From positions 1 through 64,000 of the forward strand of contig JAGBAA010000108.1 of assembly GCA_017939795.1 (NCBI GenBank): a stretch of DNA of 64,000 bases, given 5' to 3'. This DNA comes from Thermoguttaceae bacterium. Lineage in GTDB: Bacteria > Planctomycetota > Planctomycetia > Pirellulales > Thermoguttaceae. Shown here piece by piece: positions 8,769-17,395 of this stretch (its first letter is position 1; each line of letters opens with the position of its first letter). Made by a program: the position numbers and the translations under genes. The notes beneath the pieces were generated by a model, which searched no databases, was not told where the DNA came from, and saw only the letters and a list, made by a program, of their open reading frames with translations.

Positions 8769-9211
8769 CGTACTGCCTCCGTCGGAAAAACGTAATCGTC
8801 GCAAAATGCGGTCTGGAAATCGTAAAGAGCGGCAAAATCTTCCTTTTTGTCGCCGGGTGCTGTCCGGACTTTCCCTGCATTCACCATGTTGAAGACGATC
8901 TCGCCGAAATCATCCGTCGTGAACACGCCCCACTGATTGAAGACCGTCTTCGCCATGTACCCGAACATCCATCGTCCGCGGATCCGGATCGCTTCGCAAA
9001 GTTCGCTCCCGCTGATGTGGTGGAGATTCGAATCCGGCTCATCTTTTTCGTCTTCACCCGGTTTCTGACGCGGCGGAAGATGCTCGGAAGAGCACCCCAT
9101 TCCAAGCTGGGACCGTGCGAACTCAAGCGTTTCGAGCACATAATAGTACGCATTTAAATGGTACCGCGGATCCTGTTCCACGATACTGTGAAGCTGAAGC
9201 TGATCAAACAT
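8765..9211 (-). CDS. Minf_1886 family protein (function unknown)
   Basis: A 148-residue soluble protein. It resembles the uncharacterised Minf_1886 family common in planctomycetes and verrucomicrobia: it opens with a LHSIVEQDPRYHLNAYYYVLETLEFAR segment and has a conserved VFNQWGVFTTDDFGEIVFNMV core. No catalytic motif, signal peptide or TM helix is visible. Its stop overlaps the YbaK-like start by 4 bp, so the two are co-expressed; the family's link to tRNA editing is otherwise unknown. The middle (about residues 45-60) is acidic and Pro-rich and probably a flexible loop. Confidence 0.85.
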   Translation of the reverse strand: MFDQLQLHSIVEQDPRYHLNAYYYVLETLEFARSQLGMGCSSEHLPPRQKPGEDEKDEPDSNLHHISGSELCEAIRIRGRWMFGYMAKTVFNQWGVFTTDDFGEIVFNMVNAGKVRTAPGDKKEDFAALYDFQTAFCDDYVFPTEAVR

Positions 9212-9406
9212 CTGTCCGAATTTTCCAATTTTTTCTGAATCAATTCCATTTCCGAATGGAAACCATTTCGCTCATTCTACTATACCAAAAAAATTTTTTT
9301 CAGGGAAGAGCAAAAAGATTGGACTTTTGGAGAATTTATTCCGATTTTATCGAAAGCAGGGATTTTATGAAAATTTCATTTCAGTAAAGCCGTTCAGGGG
9401 GCGGTC

Positions 9407-11401
9407 ATGATGCGAATTCGAGCCTTTTTCATTTCCATCGCCGGCGGGATCGCGTGTCTTGCCGGATGCGCAGGCGGGATCTGTGCCGCAGGAGGGGAAA
9501 TGTACTCTCCGGGAGCCGTCAGTATTTTGGAAGATCCGAATGATGCCCGCAGCCCGGTTTCTACGGCGGCGGTACCGGCTCCGTATGTTTCGCAGTCTCC
9601 GCAGGTCCGGCCGCAGGGCGATCCTACTTCCCTGACGATCAACGGAAAACCCGTCGTTCCGCGAGACTCGCAGTATTCCGCCCCGCAGTATGCAGACTCG
9701 CTTCCGCAAAAAATGGGAGCCGGAAACGTGCCTTCTGCCGAACCTTCGACACTGGGGAACGGTACTCTGTCCGTCCTGCAGGCTCCGGGGCCGAATGCCG
9801 GGCGGGAAAGGTCCATTCTGGTGCAGGAAACGAACGGGGAGTTGGCTCCGTCTGCTGCGTTGAAGACGGCAGAAAGTACCGCTGCGCCACAGACTTTCAC
9901 TCCGGAAGCTCGCTCTGCTGTGCCGCAGACACAGGGAAATGGGACCCGGAAAAACGCAGAACTTCAAAAAAAGCTGGAAATTTCGGAAAACGCAGGATCT
10001 CAGGAAAACGCAGGGAACGTGAACGTGTGGCGGATCCTTCCGGACAGCGGGCCGGATGTGTCGGACGGCAGCGTGTCGGCTCTCGGTATGGAATACGCAG
10101 ACGGGCGTCCGGGAATGGAGCGTCAGCTCGCGAACGGATTGCCGATGGAAATGATCCCGGAAAGCCGTTCCGAGACTTCGGCAGTTCCGCCCGCGAATGA
10201 TCCTCGTTCCATTTCCGGCATTTCTCCGGAACTGTATCCTGGTGCGCAATGGACCGTTCAGCCGGAAAATGCAGTCGGAAATTCGGCGGAAAAGGCCGTT
10301 TCTCCCAAAAGTATGCATCCTCTGCCTCGCTATGTCGTCGCGAAAGCGGAACCTGCTTCGGAAGTCGAAAAGACGCTGAATCCGCATCCGGATCTGGAAA
10401 AGGAACGCGAAGAGATGATGCGTGAGCTGAAAAAGCACAACAAGATCCTGAAAGCGCAGGCAAATGTCGTGAAACTCGCTGCGAAGATCATTCGGCCCAG
10501 CGTCGTGCACATTCAGTCCGATATGCTCCAGACTGGAAATTATGGAGAACGGCTCAAAGTTCATGACGAGGGGAGCGGGATCATCATTCGCCGTCAGGAA
10601 AAGTTTTTCGTCCTGACGAATCAGCACGTCATCAAAAACGCTCTCCCCAAAAATATCGAGATCCGCCTTTCCGATAATCGGATCACGCATCCGACGAAGA
10701 TCCTTTCTGATCAGGAAACGGACATCGCGGTCCTGGAGCTTGCCGAGACGGATCTGATCCCTGCGGCACTCGGAGACAGCAATCAGGTCGATATCGGGGA
10801 CTTCGTTCTCGCAGTCGGCAGTCCGTTTGGGCTGGATAATTCCGTCACGTTCGGCATTGTGAGCGCGATCGGCCGGCGAACGATCAGTCTGGCGTCCAAC
10901 GTCAGTCTCCAGGATTTTATTCAGACCGATGCGGCCATCAATCCCGGAAATTCGGGCGGTCCGCTGCTAGATCTCAATGCAGAGGTCATCGGCATGAATA
11001 CGGCGATCGCGAGCAATTCAGGAAATAATGCGGGCATCGCGTTCTCCATTCCGATCCGGATGGTCACGCTGGTGGCGGATCAGCTCATCATGTACGGAAA
11101 GACCCGGCGTGCGTACCTTGGCGTCAACCTCGAAAAGAACTTCACGATCCAGCAGGCGCGGGAGATCGGTCTGGAACGTCCGCGCGGTGCGCTCGTCACG
11201 ACGGTGCTGAATCCTTCGCCGGCCTATCAGGCGAAGTTCCGAAAAGGGGACCTGATCCTGGAATTCAACGGGATCCCGGTCGAAGACGATATGCACCTCT
11301 ACAATCTGGTAAACCTGACGGAGATCGACGAAAAAGTCACGCTGAAAGTTTACCGTGCAGGAGAGATCTACGAGGTTGAAGTTCAGCTCTGGGAGCGGTA
11401 A
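9407..11401 (+). CDS. DegP/HtrA-like trypsin-fold serine protease with PDZ domain, putative lipoprotein
   Basis: A 664-residue exported protease. The N-terminus has a signal sequence with a lipobox-like LAGC (about residues 17-20), so it may be lipid-anchored. Residues about 30-335 are a low-complexity Pro/Ser/Ala/Glu-rich spacer not found in canonical DegP. The protease domain follows with a complete triad: H407 (LTNQHV), D439 (DIAVLEL) and S516 (GNSGGP). A single C-terminal PDZ domain spans about 566-660 (YLGVNL ... GALVTTVLNPSPAY ... GDLILEFNG). HtrA proteins degrade or refold damaged envelope proteins. Only 1 bp separates it from the next ATPase gene, implying one transcript. The start could be either of two adjacent ATGs (9407 or 9410). 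Confidence 0.93.
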   Translation: MMRIRAFFISIAGGIACLAGCAGGICAAGGEMYSPGAVSILEDPNDARSPVSTAAVPAPYVSQSPQVRPQGDPTSLTINGKPVVPRDSQYSAPQYADSLPQKMGAGNVPSAEPSTLGNGTLSVLQAPGPNAGRERSILVQETNGELAPSAALKTAESTAAPQTFTPEARSAVPQTQGNGTRKNAELQKKLEISENAGSQENAGNVNVWRILPDSGPDVSDGSVSALGMEYADGRPGMERQLANGLPMEMIPESRSETSAVPPANDPRSISGISPELYPGAQWTVQPENAVGNSAEKAVSPKSMHPLPRYVVAKAEPASEVEKTLNPHPDLEKEREEMMRELKKHNKILKAQANVVKLAAKIIRPSVVHIQSDMLQTGNYGERLKVHDEGSGIIIRRQEKFFVLTNQHVIKNALPKNIEIRLSDNRITHPTKILSDQETDIAVLELAETDLIPAALGDSNQVDIGDFVLAVGSPFGLDNSVTFGIVSAIGRRTISLASNVSLQDFIQTDAAINPGNSGGPLLDLNAEVIGMNTAIASNSGNNAGIAFSIPIRMVTLVADQLIMYGKTRRAYLGVNLEKNFTIQQAREIGLERPRGALVTTVLNPSPAYQAKFRKGDLILEFNGIPVEDDMHLYNLVNLTEIDEKVTLKVYRAGEIYEVEVQLWER

Positions 11402-11402
11402 A

Positions 11403-12227
11403 ATGATGGAGCGGGAAACAGGATCGAGTGCCGGAGAACTGGAAGAACGCCTTCTGCGTATTGAGGACCTGAAGTGTGTTCAGGGCGGAAAGACGCTTCT
11501 GCAGAACGTGAGTTTTACGGTGCGCCGGGGGGAATTCGTCTCGCTCCTTGGTCCCAACGGTGCCGGAAAATCCACGCTTTTGAAGTGCGTCATGCAGCTC
11601 ATGCCCGCCGCATCCGGAACGCGGATCTTTCTGGAAGAGAAACCGCTTTCCCGACTCTCCATTCGGGAAATTGCCCGAAAGATCGCGTACATTCCCCAGA
11701 AGCAGGGACAGGATTTTCCCTTTACGGTCCGTCATTTTGTTGAGGCTGCGCGATATGCTCACGAAAATTTTCTTGAGACCTCTTCGGAGAATTCCAGGCG
11801 TCTTTGTGCCCGTGCGCTGGAAGAAACGGATCTCGTTTCTCTCGCGGATCGTGAGCTTTCGACGCTTTCCGGAGGGGAACTCCAGCGCGTGAGGATCGCC
11901 GGCGCACTGGCTCAGGATGCGGAACTCCTTCTTCTGGATGAGGTCACTTCGCAAATGGACTACCATGCGCGGGAGGAAACGGTCCGTCTGCTTCTGCGTC
12001 TGAATCGGGAATGGGGACGGACGATCCTGACAGTGACGCACGACATCAATGAGGCCGCGCACTGTGCAGGGAGGATCCTCGCACTGAGAGCCGGAGAACT
12101 CTGCTTTGACGGCAGGCCGGAAGATTTTCTTCAGGAATCGGTCCTTTCTGCGATCTTTGAAACGCCGTTTCATTTTCTCAGGTCGCCGTACTTTCATGCT
12201 CCTGTCGTGATGCCGACGCCCAAATAA
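11403..12227 (+). CDS. ABC transporter ATP-binding protein, FecE/BtuD-like
   Basis: A 274-residue ATPase of the iron-siderophore/cobalamin importer class. Motifs are GPNGAGKST (Walker A), IPQKQGQDFPFTVRHFV (Q-loop), LSGGELQRVRIAGAL (signature), LLLLDEVTSQMD (Walker B) and TVTHDIN (H-loop). GGGAG within the end of the preceding protease gene serves as ribosome-binding site for the ATG at 11403. No FecCD-type permease or periplasmic binding protein is adjacent, so its partner must be encoded elsewhere. The genetic coupling to an HtrA protease is unusual. Confidence 0.92.
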   Translation: MMERETGSSAGELEERLLRIEDLKCVQGGKTLLQNVSFTVRRGEFVSLLGPNGAGKSTLLKCVMQLMPAASGTRIFLEEKPLSRLSIREIARKIAYIPQKQGQDFPFTVRHFVEAARYAHENFLETSSENSRRLCARALEETDLVSLADRELSTLSGGELQRVRIAGALAQDAELLLLDEVTSQMDYHAREETVRLLLRLNREWGRTILTVTHDINEAAHCAGRILALRAGELCFDGRPEDFLQESVLSAIFETPFHFLRSPYFHAPVVMPTPK

Positions 12228-12375
12228 ACGCAGTATGGGATCGGAAATGGCTGGAAAATAGCTGGAAAATCGCCGAAATGGGGATTTTTGAAAAGGAAAA
12301 GCGGCGTCCTGTCGAAAAATTCAGGATTATTTTTCAGAAAATCCAAGAAAAATTGCGCACAGGCAGAGGGGGGGC

Positions 12376-12403
12376 TTTACAAAATTTCCGTATCGTGTAG
12401 AAT
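12376..12403 (+). promoter_or_regulatory. Candidate promoter upstream of rpmG
   Basis: TTTACA, 16 nt, TAGAAT. It lies about 235 nt before rpmG, giving a long leader (12410-12638) in which no gene, tRNA or clear riboswitch was recognised. This is the only promoter-like site seen in the 411-bp gap after the ATPase gene. Confidence 0.5.
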
Positions 12404-12638
12404 ATGACGTGAAAATATTGTTTTTAGATTGACGTTTCTGTGAATTTTTCTTCGTCCGCAGTTTCAGTTGGGTGACTCGGCGGCGAAGTTAAGATTTGCG
12501 GCGGGGTCGGTTTTCTTCCGGTCCTGCTTCGGATTTTCTGCGTGATGCAGTTCCAGCCGCCGTCCGTTTTGCTGCGCGAATGGAGATGGAGGAGGAATTT
12601 CACAGTACGTCGAGGTTTGATACCCTGGAGATAGAAAA

Positions 12639-12803
12639 ATGGCCAAAAGTAAAAAAAAGGCGGAACCGATGTTCCTCGTCTGCTCTGAGTGTGGTGCGTA
12701 CAATTACGTCCTGCGCCGCAAGCCGGGAAGTGAAAAACTGAATATCAAAAAATTCTGCCCCTGCGACCGCAAGCACACCATGCATAAGGAAAAGAAAAAA
12801 TAA
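12639..12803 (+). CDS. rpmG: 50S ribosomal protein L33
   Basis: A 54-residue basic protein reading MAKSKKKAEPMFLVCSECG onward, with the L33 core YNYVLRRKPGSEKLNIKKFC and the C-terminal KHTMHKEKKK. Four cysteines (CSEC and CPC) suit a zinc-ribbon form. GGAG lies 8 nt before the ATG. L33 binds 23S rRNA near the E site. The sequence style is like planctomycete L33. It precedes recJ by 101 bp on the same strand. Confidence 0.93.
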   Translation: MAKSKKKAEPMFLVCSECGAYNYVLRRKPGSEKLNIKKFCPCDRKHTMHKEKKK

Positions 12804-12904
12804 ATTTTTCCTTTTTGCGTAACTGGAAACGGAATGCTCCCGTCTGCGGTGAGTATTGCGTTTCCGGTTTTTCTCTTTCTTGACGGTTCTTCAGGGTGGG
12901 AATC

Positions 12905-14869
12905 ATGGCAAAACATCAGGCAAAACGCTGGCGTTTTCGGACCGGTGAGCGCGACCTCGCCGCGATCGCGGACGTTGTGCGGTATGCCAGTCTGCCTCCA
13001 ATTCTCGCAAAACTTCTCGTTTCCCGCGGTGTTCGTACTCCCGATGAGGCGGTGCGGCATCTGGATCCACGACTCATTCATCTTCACGAACCGAATCTGC
13101 TTCACGGATGTGCACGGGCTGCGGAACTGGTCGTTCGGGCTGTACGTCAGGGGAAAAAGATCGCGGTTTACGGCGACTATGATGTGGACGGGATGACTGC
13201 CACGGCGATCCTCTTCAAATGTTTGCGTCTTGAGTATCAGAGCACCGATCCGAACCGCCCGATCTTCTTCATTCCCAATCGTCTGAAGGACGGTTACGGC
13301 CTGAACTGCGATTCGATCCGGGAACTGAAAGAGCGGAAGGTCGATCTCATCATCACAGTCGACTGCGGCATTACGGCAGTCGAGGAAGTCGCGCTGGCAA
13401 AGTCTCTCGGAATGCAGATCATTCTGACGGATCATCATCAGCCGGATGAGCATCTGCCGGATGCGGACGCCATCGTTCATCCCGATCTTTTCACGCATCC
13501 GGAATTCGTTTCCTGCGGGAAATTCGCCCCCTTTCCGGACGACCATTTTCTTTCAATGTATGCGGAGCCGCCGTCTGGAAAGGATCCAGTACCGGGAGCG
13601 GCAAAGAACACGATCCGGATCCAGTATCCCCGTATGGATGTACCGTATCCGTTTGCGTATCTCAGCGGTGCCGGTGTAGCGTTCAAGCTGGCATGGGCCG
13701 TCTGTCAGCGATTTGCGGCCAATCCGCGTGTTGGAGCGCGCCGTCAGGCATTTATTTTGGAAGCGATCGCGCTTGCGGCGATCGGGACGATCGCTGACGT
13801 CGTCTCCCTGACGGATGAGAACCGCGTTATCGTCGTCGCGGGACTTCAGCAGCTTCGGGAACGTCCGTCCGTAGGACTGGAAGCCCTTCTGAAAGTCAGC
13901 AAACTTTTCGACAAAAAAAGTTTCGAATCGGAGGACGTCGGCTACGCAATGGCTCCGCGGCTCAATGCGGCCGGCCGGCTGGAACAGGCGTGGCTCGGTG
14001 TGGATCTTCTCACGACCGAGAACGTCGATACGGCCCACGAAACAGCACTTTATCTCAACGATCTCAATGAGAAACGGCGAAATCTTGAAACGGTCATGCA
14101 GCGTGAGGCGGGCAGGCAGCTGAAGGAACTTTACCCGCAAATGACGGACTCACCGACCGCCATCGTTCTGGCGAGCCACACCTGGCATCCGGGCGTCATT
14201 GGGATCGTCGCGGGAAAACTCGCAGAACGCCATAACGCACCGACCGTCCTCATTGCGCTGAGCAAGACCGGGACCCAGAGCGGAACAGGATCTGCCCGCG
14301 GGCTGGCGAATGTTCCGGAATTCAATCTTCACGACGCATTGATGCAATGCTCAGAGCATCTGGAACGTTTCGGAGGACACTCTGGCGCGGCTGGTCTGCG
14401 GATCTCTGCCGGAAATGTCGAAGCCTTCCGAGAGGCATTCTGTGAAGTGGTGGATCGGATCCTTCCGCAGAATGCGCGTATTCCGGAACTGTGGATCGAC
14501 TCGGAAGAGATCCTTTCGATCTTTACCCTTCCCGCTGTTCAGGCGATCCACCGTCTCGCGCCGTTCGGAACAGACAATCCGGCTCCGGTTTTCTGCACGA
14601 CGGAAGTCTTTTTCTCTCGTGAACCTGCAGCACTCGGCAAGCAGCGTTTCGACGGAGACGAGAATCGGCCGGTCCATCTCATGCTTCATGTCGAGCAGAA
14701 TCGCAGAACGTATCGCATTACGGCATTCAACACGGGAGAGTTTCTGGAGGAATTCATGGAACTTTACCGAACGAAAACGCCGATCGACTTGGCATTTCGT
14801 CCTATTCTGAATACGTTCAACGGACAGACCCGCGTCGATTTTCATCTGGTCGACTGGCGGCTTCATTAA
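12905..14869 (+). CDS. recJ: Single-stranded-DNA-specific exonuclease RecJ
   Basis: A 654-residue DHH-family 5'-3' ssDNA exonuclease used in recombinational and mismatch repair. Motif I is VYGDYDVDGMTATAIL, motif II DLIITVDCGIT, motif III LTDHH, and the DHHA1 region carries ERFGGHSGAAGLRI. The start at 12905 follows GGTGGGAATC; an in-frame ATG 9 nt upstream is possible. Between the DHH motif and the SGAGVAFKLAWAV segment there are about 50 extra residues (about 190-240) absent from E. coli RecJ. A palindromic terminator follows at 14877-14943. Confidence 0.95.
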   Translation: MAKHQAKRWRFRTGERDLAAIADVVRYASLPPILAKLLVSRGVRTPDEAVRHLDPRLIHLHEPNLLHGCARAAELVVRAVRQGKKIAVYGDYDVDGMTATAILFKCLRLEYQSTDPNRPIFFIPNRLKDGYGLNCDSIRELKERKVDLIITVDCGITAVEEVALAKSLGMQIILTDHHQPDEHLPDADAIVHPDLFTHPEFVSCGKFAPFPDDHFLSMYAEPPSGKDPVPGAAKNTIRIQYPRMDVPYPFAYLSGAGVAFKLAWAVCQRFAANPRVGARRQAFILEAIALAAIGTIADVVSLTDENRVIVVAGLQQLRERPSVGLEALLKVSKLFDKKSFESEDVGYAMAPRLNAAGRLEQAWLGVDLLTTENVDTAHETALYLNDLNEKRRNLETVMQREAGRQLKELYPQMTDSPTAIVLASHTWHPGVIGIVAGKLAERHNAPTVLIALSKTGTQSGTGSARGLANVPEFNLHDALMQCSEHLERFGGHSGAAGLRISAGNVEAFREAFCEVVDRILPQNARIPELWIDSEEILSIFTLPAVQAIHRLAPFGTDNPAPVFCTTEVFFSREPAALGKQRFDGDENRPVHLMLHVEQNRRTYRITAFNTGEFLEEFMELYRTKTPIDLAFRPILNTFNGQTRVDFHLVDWRLH

Positions 14870-14876
14870 GAATCGG

Positions 14877-14943
14877 AAAGCGCACAGACACATACTTTTT
14901 CAACGCGAACGGCTCGAAAAAAATGTGTGTCTGTGCGCTTTTG
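14877..14943. terminator. Bidirectional terminator between convergent recJ and HD-nuclease genes
   Basis: A 16-bp perfect inverted repeat (AAAGCGCACAGACACA / TGTGTCTGTGCGCTTT) encloses about 33 nt and ends in TTTT. It lies between two convergent genes and can serve both. The loop sequence recalls the CACGAA repeats elsewhere in the window. Confidence 0.7.
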
Positions 14944-14990
14944 TATTTCCTGTAGAAATTTTGCGTACTCTGTATTTAGGACGGTTTGTT

Positions 14991-16004
14991 TTACTCTTTG
15001 ATCCCGCGGAATATCGGCACGCGCATGGAGTTTTTGCTGTCCGAGAATTCCGCATCTTCCGGAGTGGACGCCAGGATCGCCTTCATGATGCCGTACTTTG
15101 CGTCGATATCGTCGGCATAGTGGATCAGGAGCGACTCCGGCGTCATGTTCGTCTTGGGAGCTCCCCATTCCGGAAGCCGCTGATGCGAGAGGATGGTGTG
15201 TTCCAGCCGAAGCTGAAGTTCAAAATCGAGCTGAAATTCGGGATCTTCCTGTCGGAGTTCCGCCGCAGCATCCCGCACATAATCGCGTCCCATGACGATG
15301 TGCCCGATAAGATTCCCTTCCGGCGTGTACTCAAATCCGGTCGGCGTCTGGCGCAGTTCGCGCAGTTTCCCGATGTCGTGCAGCGCGGCACCGCAGGCTG
15401 CGACACTGACGTTCAGCGGAGGATCCATTTCCGGATAGGTTGCCGCATAGCGGAGCGCAAGCGTCACGGCCGTCCAGAGAACATTCCGCGTGTGCTCGAG
15501 CAGCCCGCCGATGTGCGCATGGTGTTTCCCCATCGCTGCGGAGGATGTGAGGATCTCCTCCCGGTACTTCTCAAAAATGTGCCGGGTCAAACGCAGAAGT
15601 CCTGCGTCGCTGACGTTCTGATCCAGTATTTCCAGAATGTCGGCGTACATTTGCTCGGCAGAAAATCGGCTTTTCGGCATCCCCATGTCCGGATCGTATC
15701 CGTCGTTCCGGTCAGACTCGCGTACTTCGCGGATCATCCGAATATCGAGTCGTCCGCCGTATTTGTCTTCCACATAAAAAGTACGGATCTTGTAGTGGCC
15801 GCCGAGTTTCCATTCCTGATCGCATTTGGAAAAAAGCGACGTGTTTTCCCAGATGGGGAACGCGATCTCCCGCGTCTCATCCCGAAACGCGACGCGCCAG
15901 TACGGTTTCCCGCCGGACGTGAGGGCTTTTTCGCGCACAGACAAAACGACGAAGGCGTCCGCTTCGACTCCTCCGGCAAGATCAGCCAGTTTCAGAATTT
16001 CCAT
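14991..16004 (-). CDS. OB-fold/HD-domain 3'-5' exoribonuclease, YhaM-like
   Basis: A 337-residue cytoplasmic protein. An N-terminal OB-fold (about residues 1-90, ADAFVVLSVREKALTSGGKPYWRVAF) is followed by an HD phosphohydrolase domain with HHAHIGGLLEHT, CGAALHDIGK (the HD pair) and a later LEHTILSHQ. This order matches the YhaM/CBF1 family of Mn-dependent exonucleases acting on RNA or ssDNA. AAAGGAAAACAG precedes the ATG at 16004, and an upstream in-frame ATG lacks a site. It is convergent with recJ and divergent from folD. Confidence 0.88.
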   Translation of the reverse strand: MEILKLADLAGGVEADAFVVLSVREKALTSGGKPYWRVAFRDETREIAFPIWENTSLFSKCDQEWKLGGHYKIRTFYVEDKYGGRLDIRMIREVRESDRNDGYDPDMGMPKSRFSAEQMYADILEILDQNVSDAGLLRLTRHIFEKYREEILTSSAAMGKHHAHIGGLLEHTRNVLWTAVTLALRYAATYPEMDPPLNVSVAACGAALHDIGKLRELRQTPTGFEYTPEGNLIGHIVMGRDYVRDAAAELRQEDPEFQLDFELQLRLEHTILSHQRLPEWGAPKTNMTPESLLIHYADDIDAKYGIMKAILASTPEDAEFSDSKNSMRVPIFRGIKE

Positions 16005-16168
16005 CTGTTTTCCTTTTTCTTTTGGGACCGTGTGGGTACCGGACAATTGGATCCTTTTCCTCTGATTTTACCCGAACTCCGCCGCTCTGTCAAGGGGCGA
16101 AACGTATGCATTTTCGCAATTCGCCCTCTTTTTCAGGTTTTGCTTTCAAATCAAAAGAAGACGCACCT

Positions 16169-16244
16169 GCATCGCCGTACTCCAAAATGGGAGGCTGAAA
16201 GTGCGGACGTGTACGCAAAAATCGCCCTCCCCTAAAAGGAGGGC
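16169..16244. repeat. Dispersed palindromic repeat, copy B, with adjoining hairpin
   Basis: ATCGCCGTACTCC, AAAATGGGAGGCTGAA and GTGCGGACG match copy A (160-213) over about 50 bp. A GCCCTCC/GGAGGGC hairpin followed by TTTCT adjoins at 16224-16244. It occupies the gap between the HD nuclease and folD genes (468 bp); the rest of that gap holds the folD promoter and no gene. Confidence 0.6.
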
Positions 16245-16353
16245 TTTCTGATCCTCTTCAATTGACGCGCCTGCCTGAAAAACCGAAAAACTGAAAAATT
16301 CCGCAAAACCGGCCGAATTTCCTTGGACTGTGTATTTTTTTCTGTTCAGGACC

Positions 16354-16382
16354 TTGCATAATGCGGATTTCTCTGGTAAAAT
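16354..16382 (+). promoter_or_regulatory. Promoter of folD
   Basis: TTGCAT, 17 nt, TAAAAT, 90 nt upstream of the folD start. Confidence 0.65.
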
Positions 16383-16472
16383 AGAGAAGAATTGAAGAAA
16401 TGTTTCGTTTTCGGCATACCGGGCCTCCATGTTCCGGGAGTGCCCTCACCCTTTTTTATTCAGGTGCCTTTC

Positions 16473-17339
16473 ATGACCACGATCCTTAACGGAAAAGAAC
16501 TTTCGCAAACACTTCGGGCGGAAATTGCCCAGCAGGTCGCAGAATTCATTCAGAATACCGGCGTGACTCCGTGTCTCGCGGCGATTCTGGTCGGCGACGA
16601 CCCCGCAAGCCAGGTCTACGTGCGCAATAAAGAGAAAGCGTGCGCTGCCGTCGGCATGAAAAGCCAGCTCTTCCGTCTTCCGGCTGAAACGACCGAGGCG
16701 GAACTTCTGGAACTGGTCGCCCGGCTGAATGCGGATGATTCCGTGCACGGGATCCTCTGCCAGCTTCCGCTTCCCAAACAGATCTCCGAGAAAGTGATCC
16801 TGGACGCGGTTTCTCCGGACAAAGACGTGGATGCCTTCCACCCGGCCAACGTGGGGCTGATCCTTCAGGGACGCCCGCGCTTCCTTCCCTGCACGCCGTT
16901 CGGGATCCAGGAAATGCTCAAACGCTACGAGATCGAGACGGCCGGAAAGCACGTCGTCGTTCTCGGACGCAGCGACATCGTGGGAAAACCGATGGCGGCC
17001 ATGATGGTCCAGCGCGGTCTGGGAGCCGATTCCACCGTGACGGTTTGCCATAGCCGAACGAAGGACCTTGCGGCAGTCACGCGGCTGGCGGATATTCTTA
17101 TCGTCGCGATCGGGAAACCGAAATTCGTCACGGCCGAGATGGTAAAAGACGGTGCTGTCGTCGTGGACGTCGGGATCAACCGGACGGATGATGGACTGGT
17201 TGGCGACGTAGATTTCGATGCCGTGCAGGGCAAGACTTCCGCGATCACGCCCGTTCCAGGCGGAGTGGGGCCCCTTACCATCACCATGCTCCTCGGAAAT
17301 ACGCTGAAGGCCGCTCAGGATGCCGTCGAAAAACGGTGA
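16473..17339 (+). CDS. folD: Bifunctional methylenetetrahydrofolate dehydrogenase / methenyltetrahydrofolate cyclohydrolase
   Basis: A 288-residue enzyme, the same length as E. coli FolD. It interconverts 5,10-methylene-, methenyl- and 10-formyl-tetrahydrofolate with NADP. Family signatures are YVRNKEKACAAVGM (active-site lysine region), GILCQLPLPKQI, the PCTPFGIQEML block, the Rossmann segment VVVLGRSDIVGKPMA, and C-terminal PVPGGVGPLTITMLLGNT. The start at 16473 follows AGGTG; longer in-frame starts lie closer to the promoter and lack a site. It is convergent with the PfkB-kinase gene. Confidence 0.96.
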   Translation: MTTILNGKELSQTLRAEIAQQVAEFIQNTGVTPCLAAILVGDDPASQVYVRNKEKACAAVGMKSQLFRLPAETTEAELLELVARLNADDSVHGILCQLPLPKQISEKVILDAVSPDKDVDAFHPANVGLILQGRPRFLPCTPFGIQEMLKRYEIETAGKHVVVLGRSDIVGKPMAAMMVQRGLGADSTVTVCHSRTKDLAAVTRLADILIVAIGKPKFVTAEMVKDGAVVVDVGINRTDDGLVGDVDFDAVQGKTSAITPVPGGVGPLTITMLLGNTLKAAQDAVEKR

Positions 17340-17395
17340 ATTTCCCATTCCCGGTCGGTGATCGACTGCGATGGTGTTTCCGCAAGATCGAAACG

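Noticed and set aside
9365..10690. 441-codon frame antisense to the HtrA gene
   Set aside because: Arg/Phe-rich shadow product without ribosome-binding site; the plus-strand frame carries the protease triad.
12404..12638. Possible tRNA or riboswitch in the rpmG leader
   Set aside because: No cloverleaf, T-loop sequence or known aptamer core could be found by eye.
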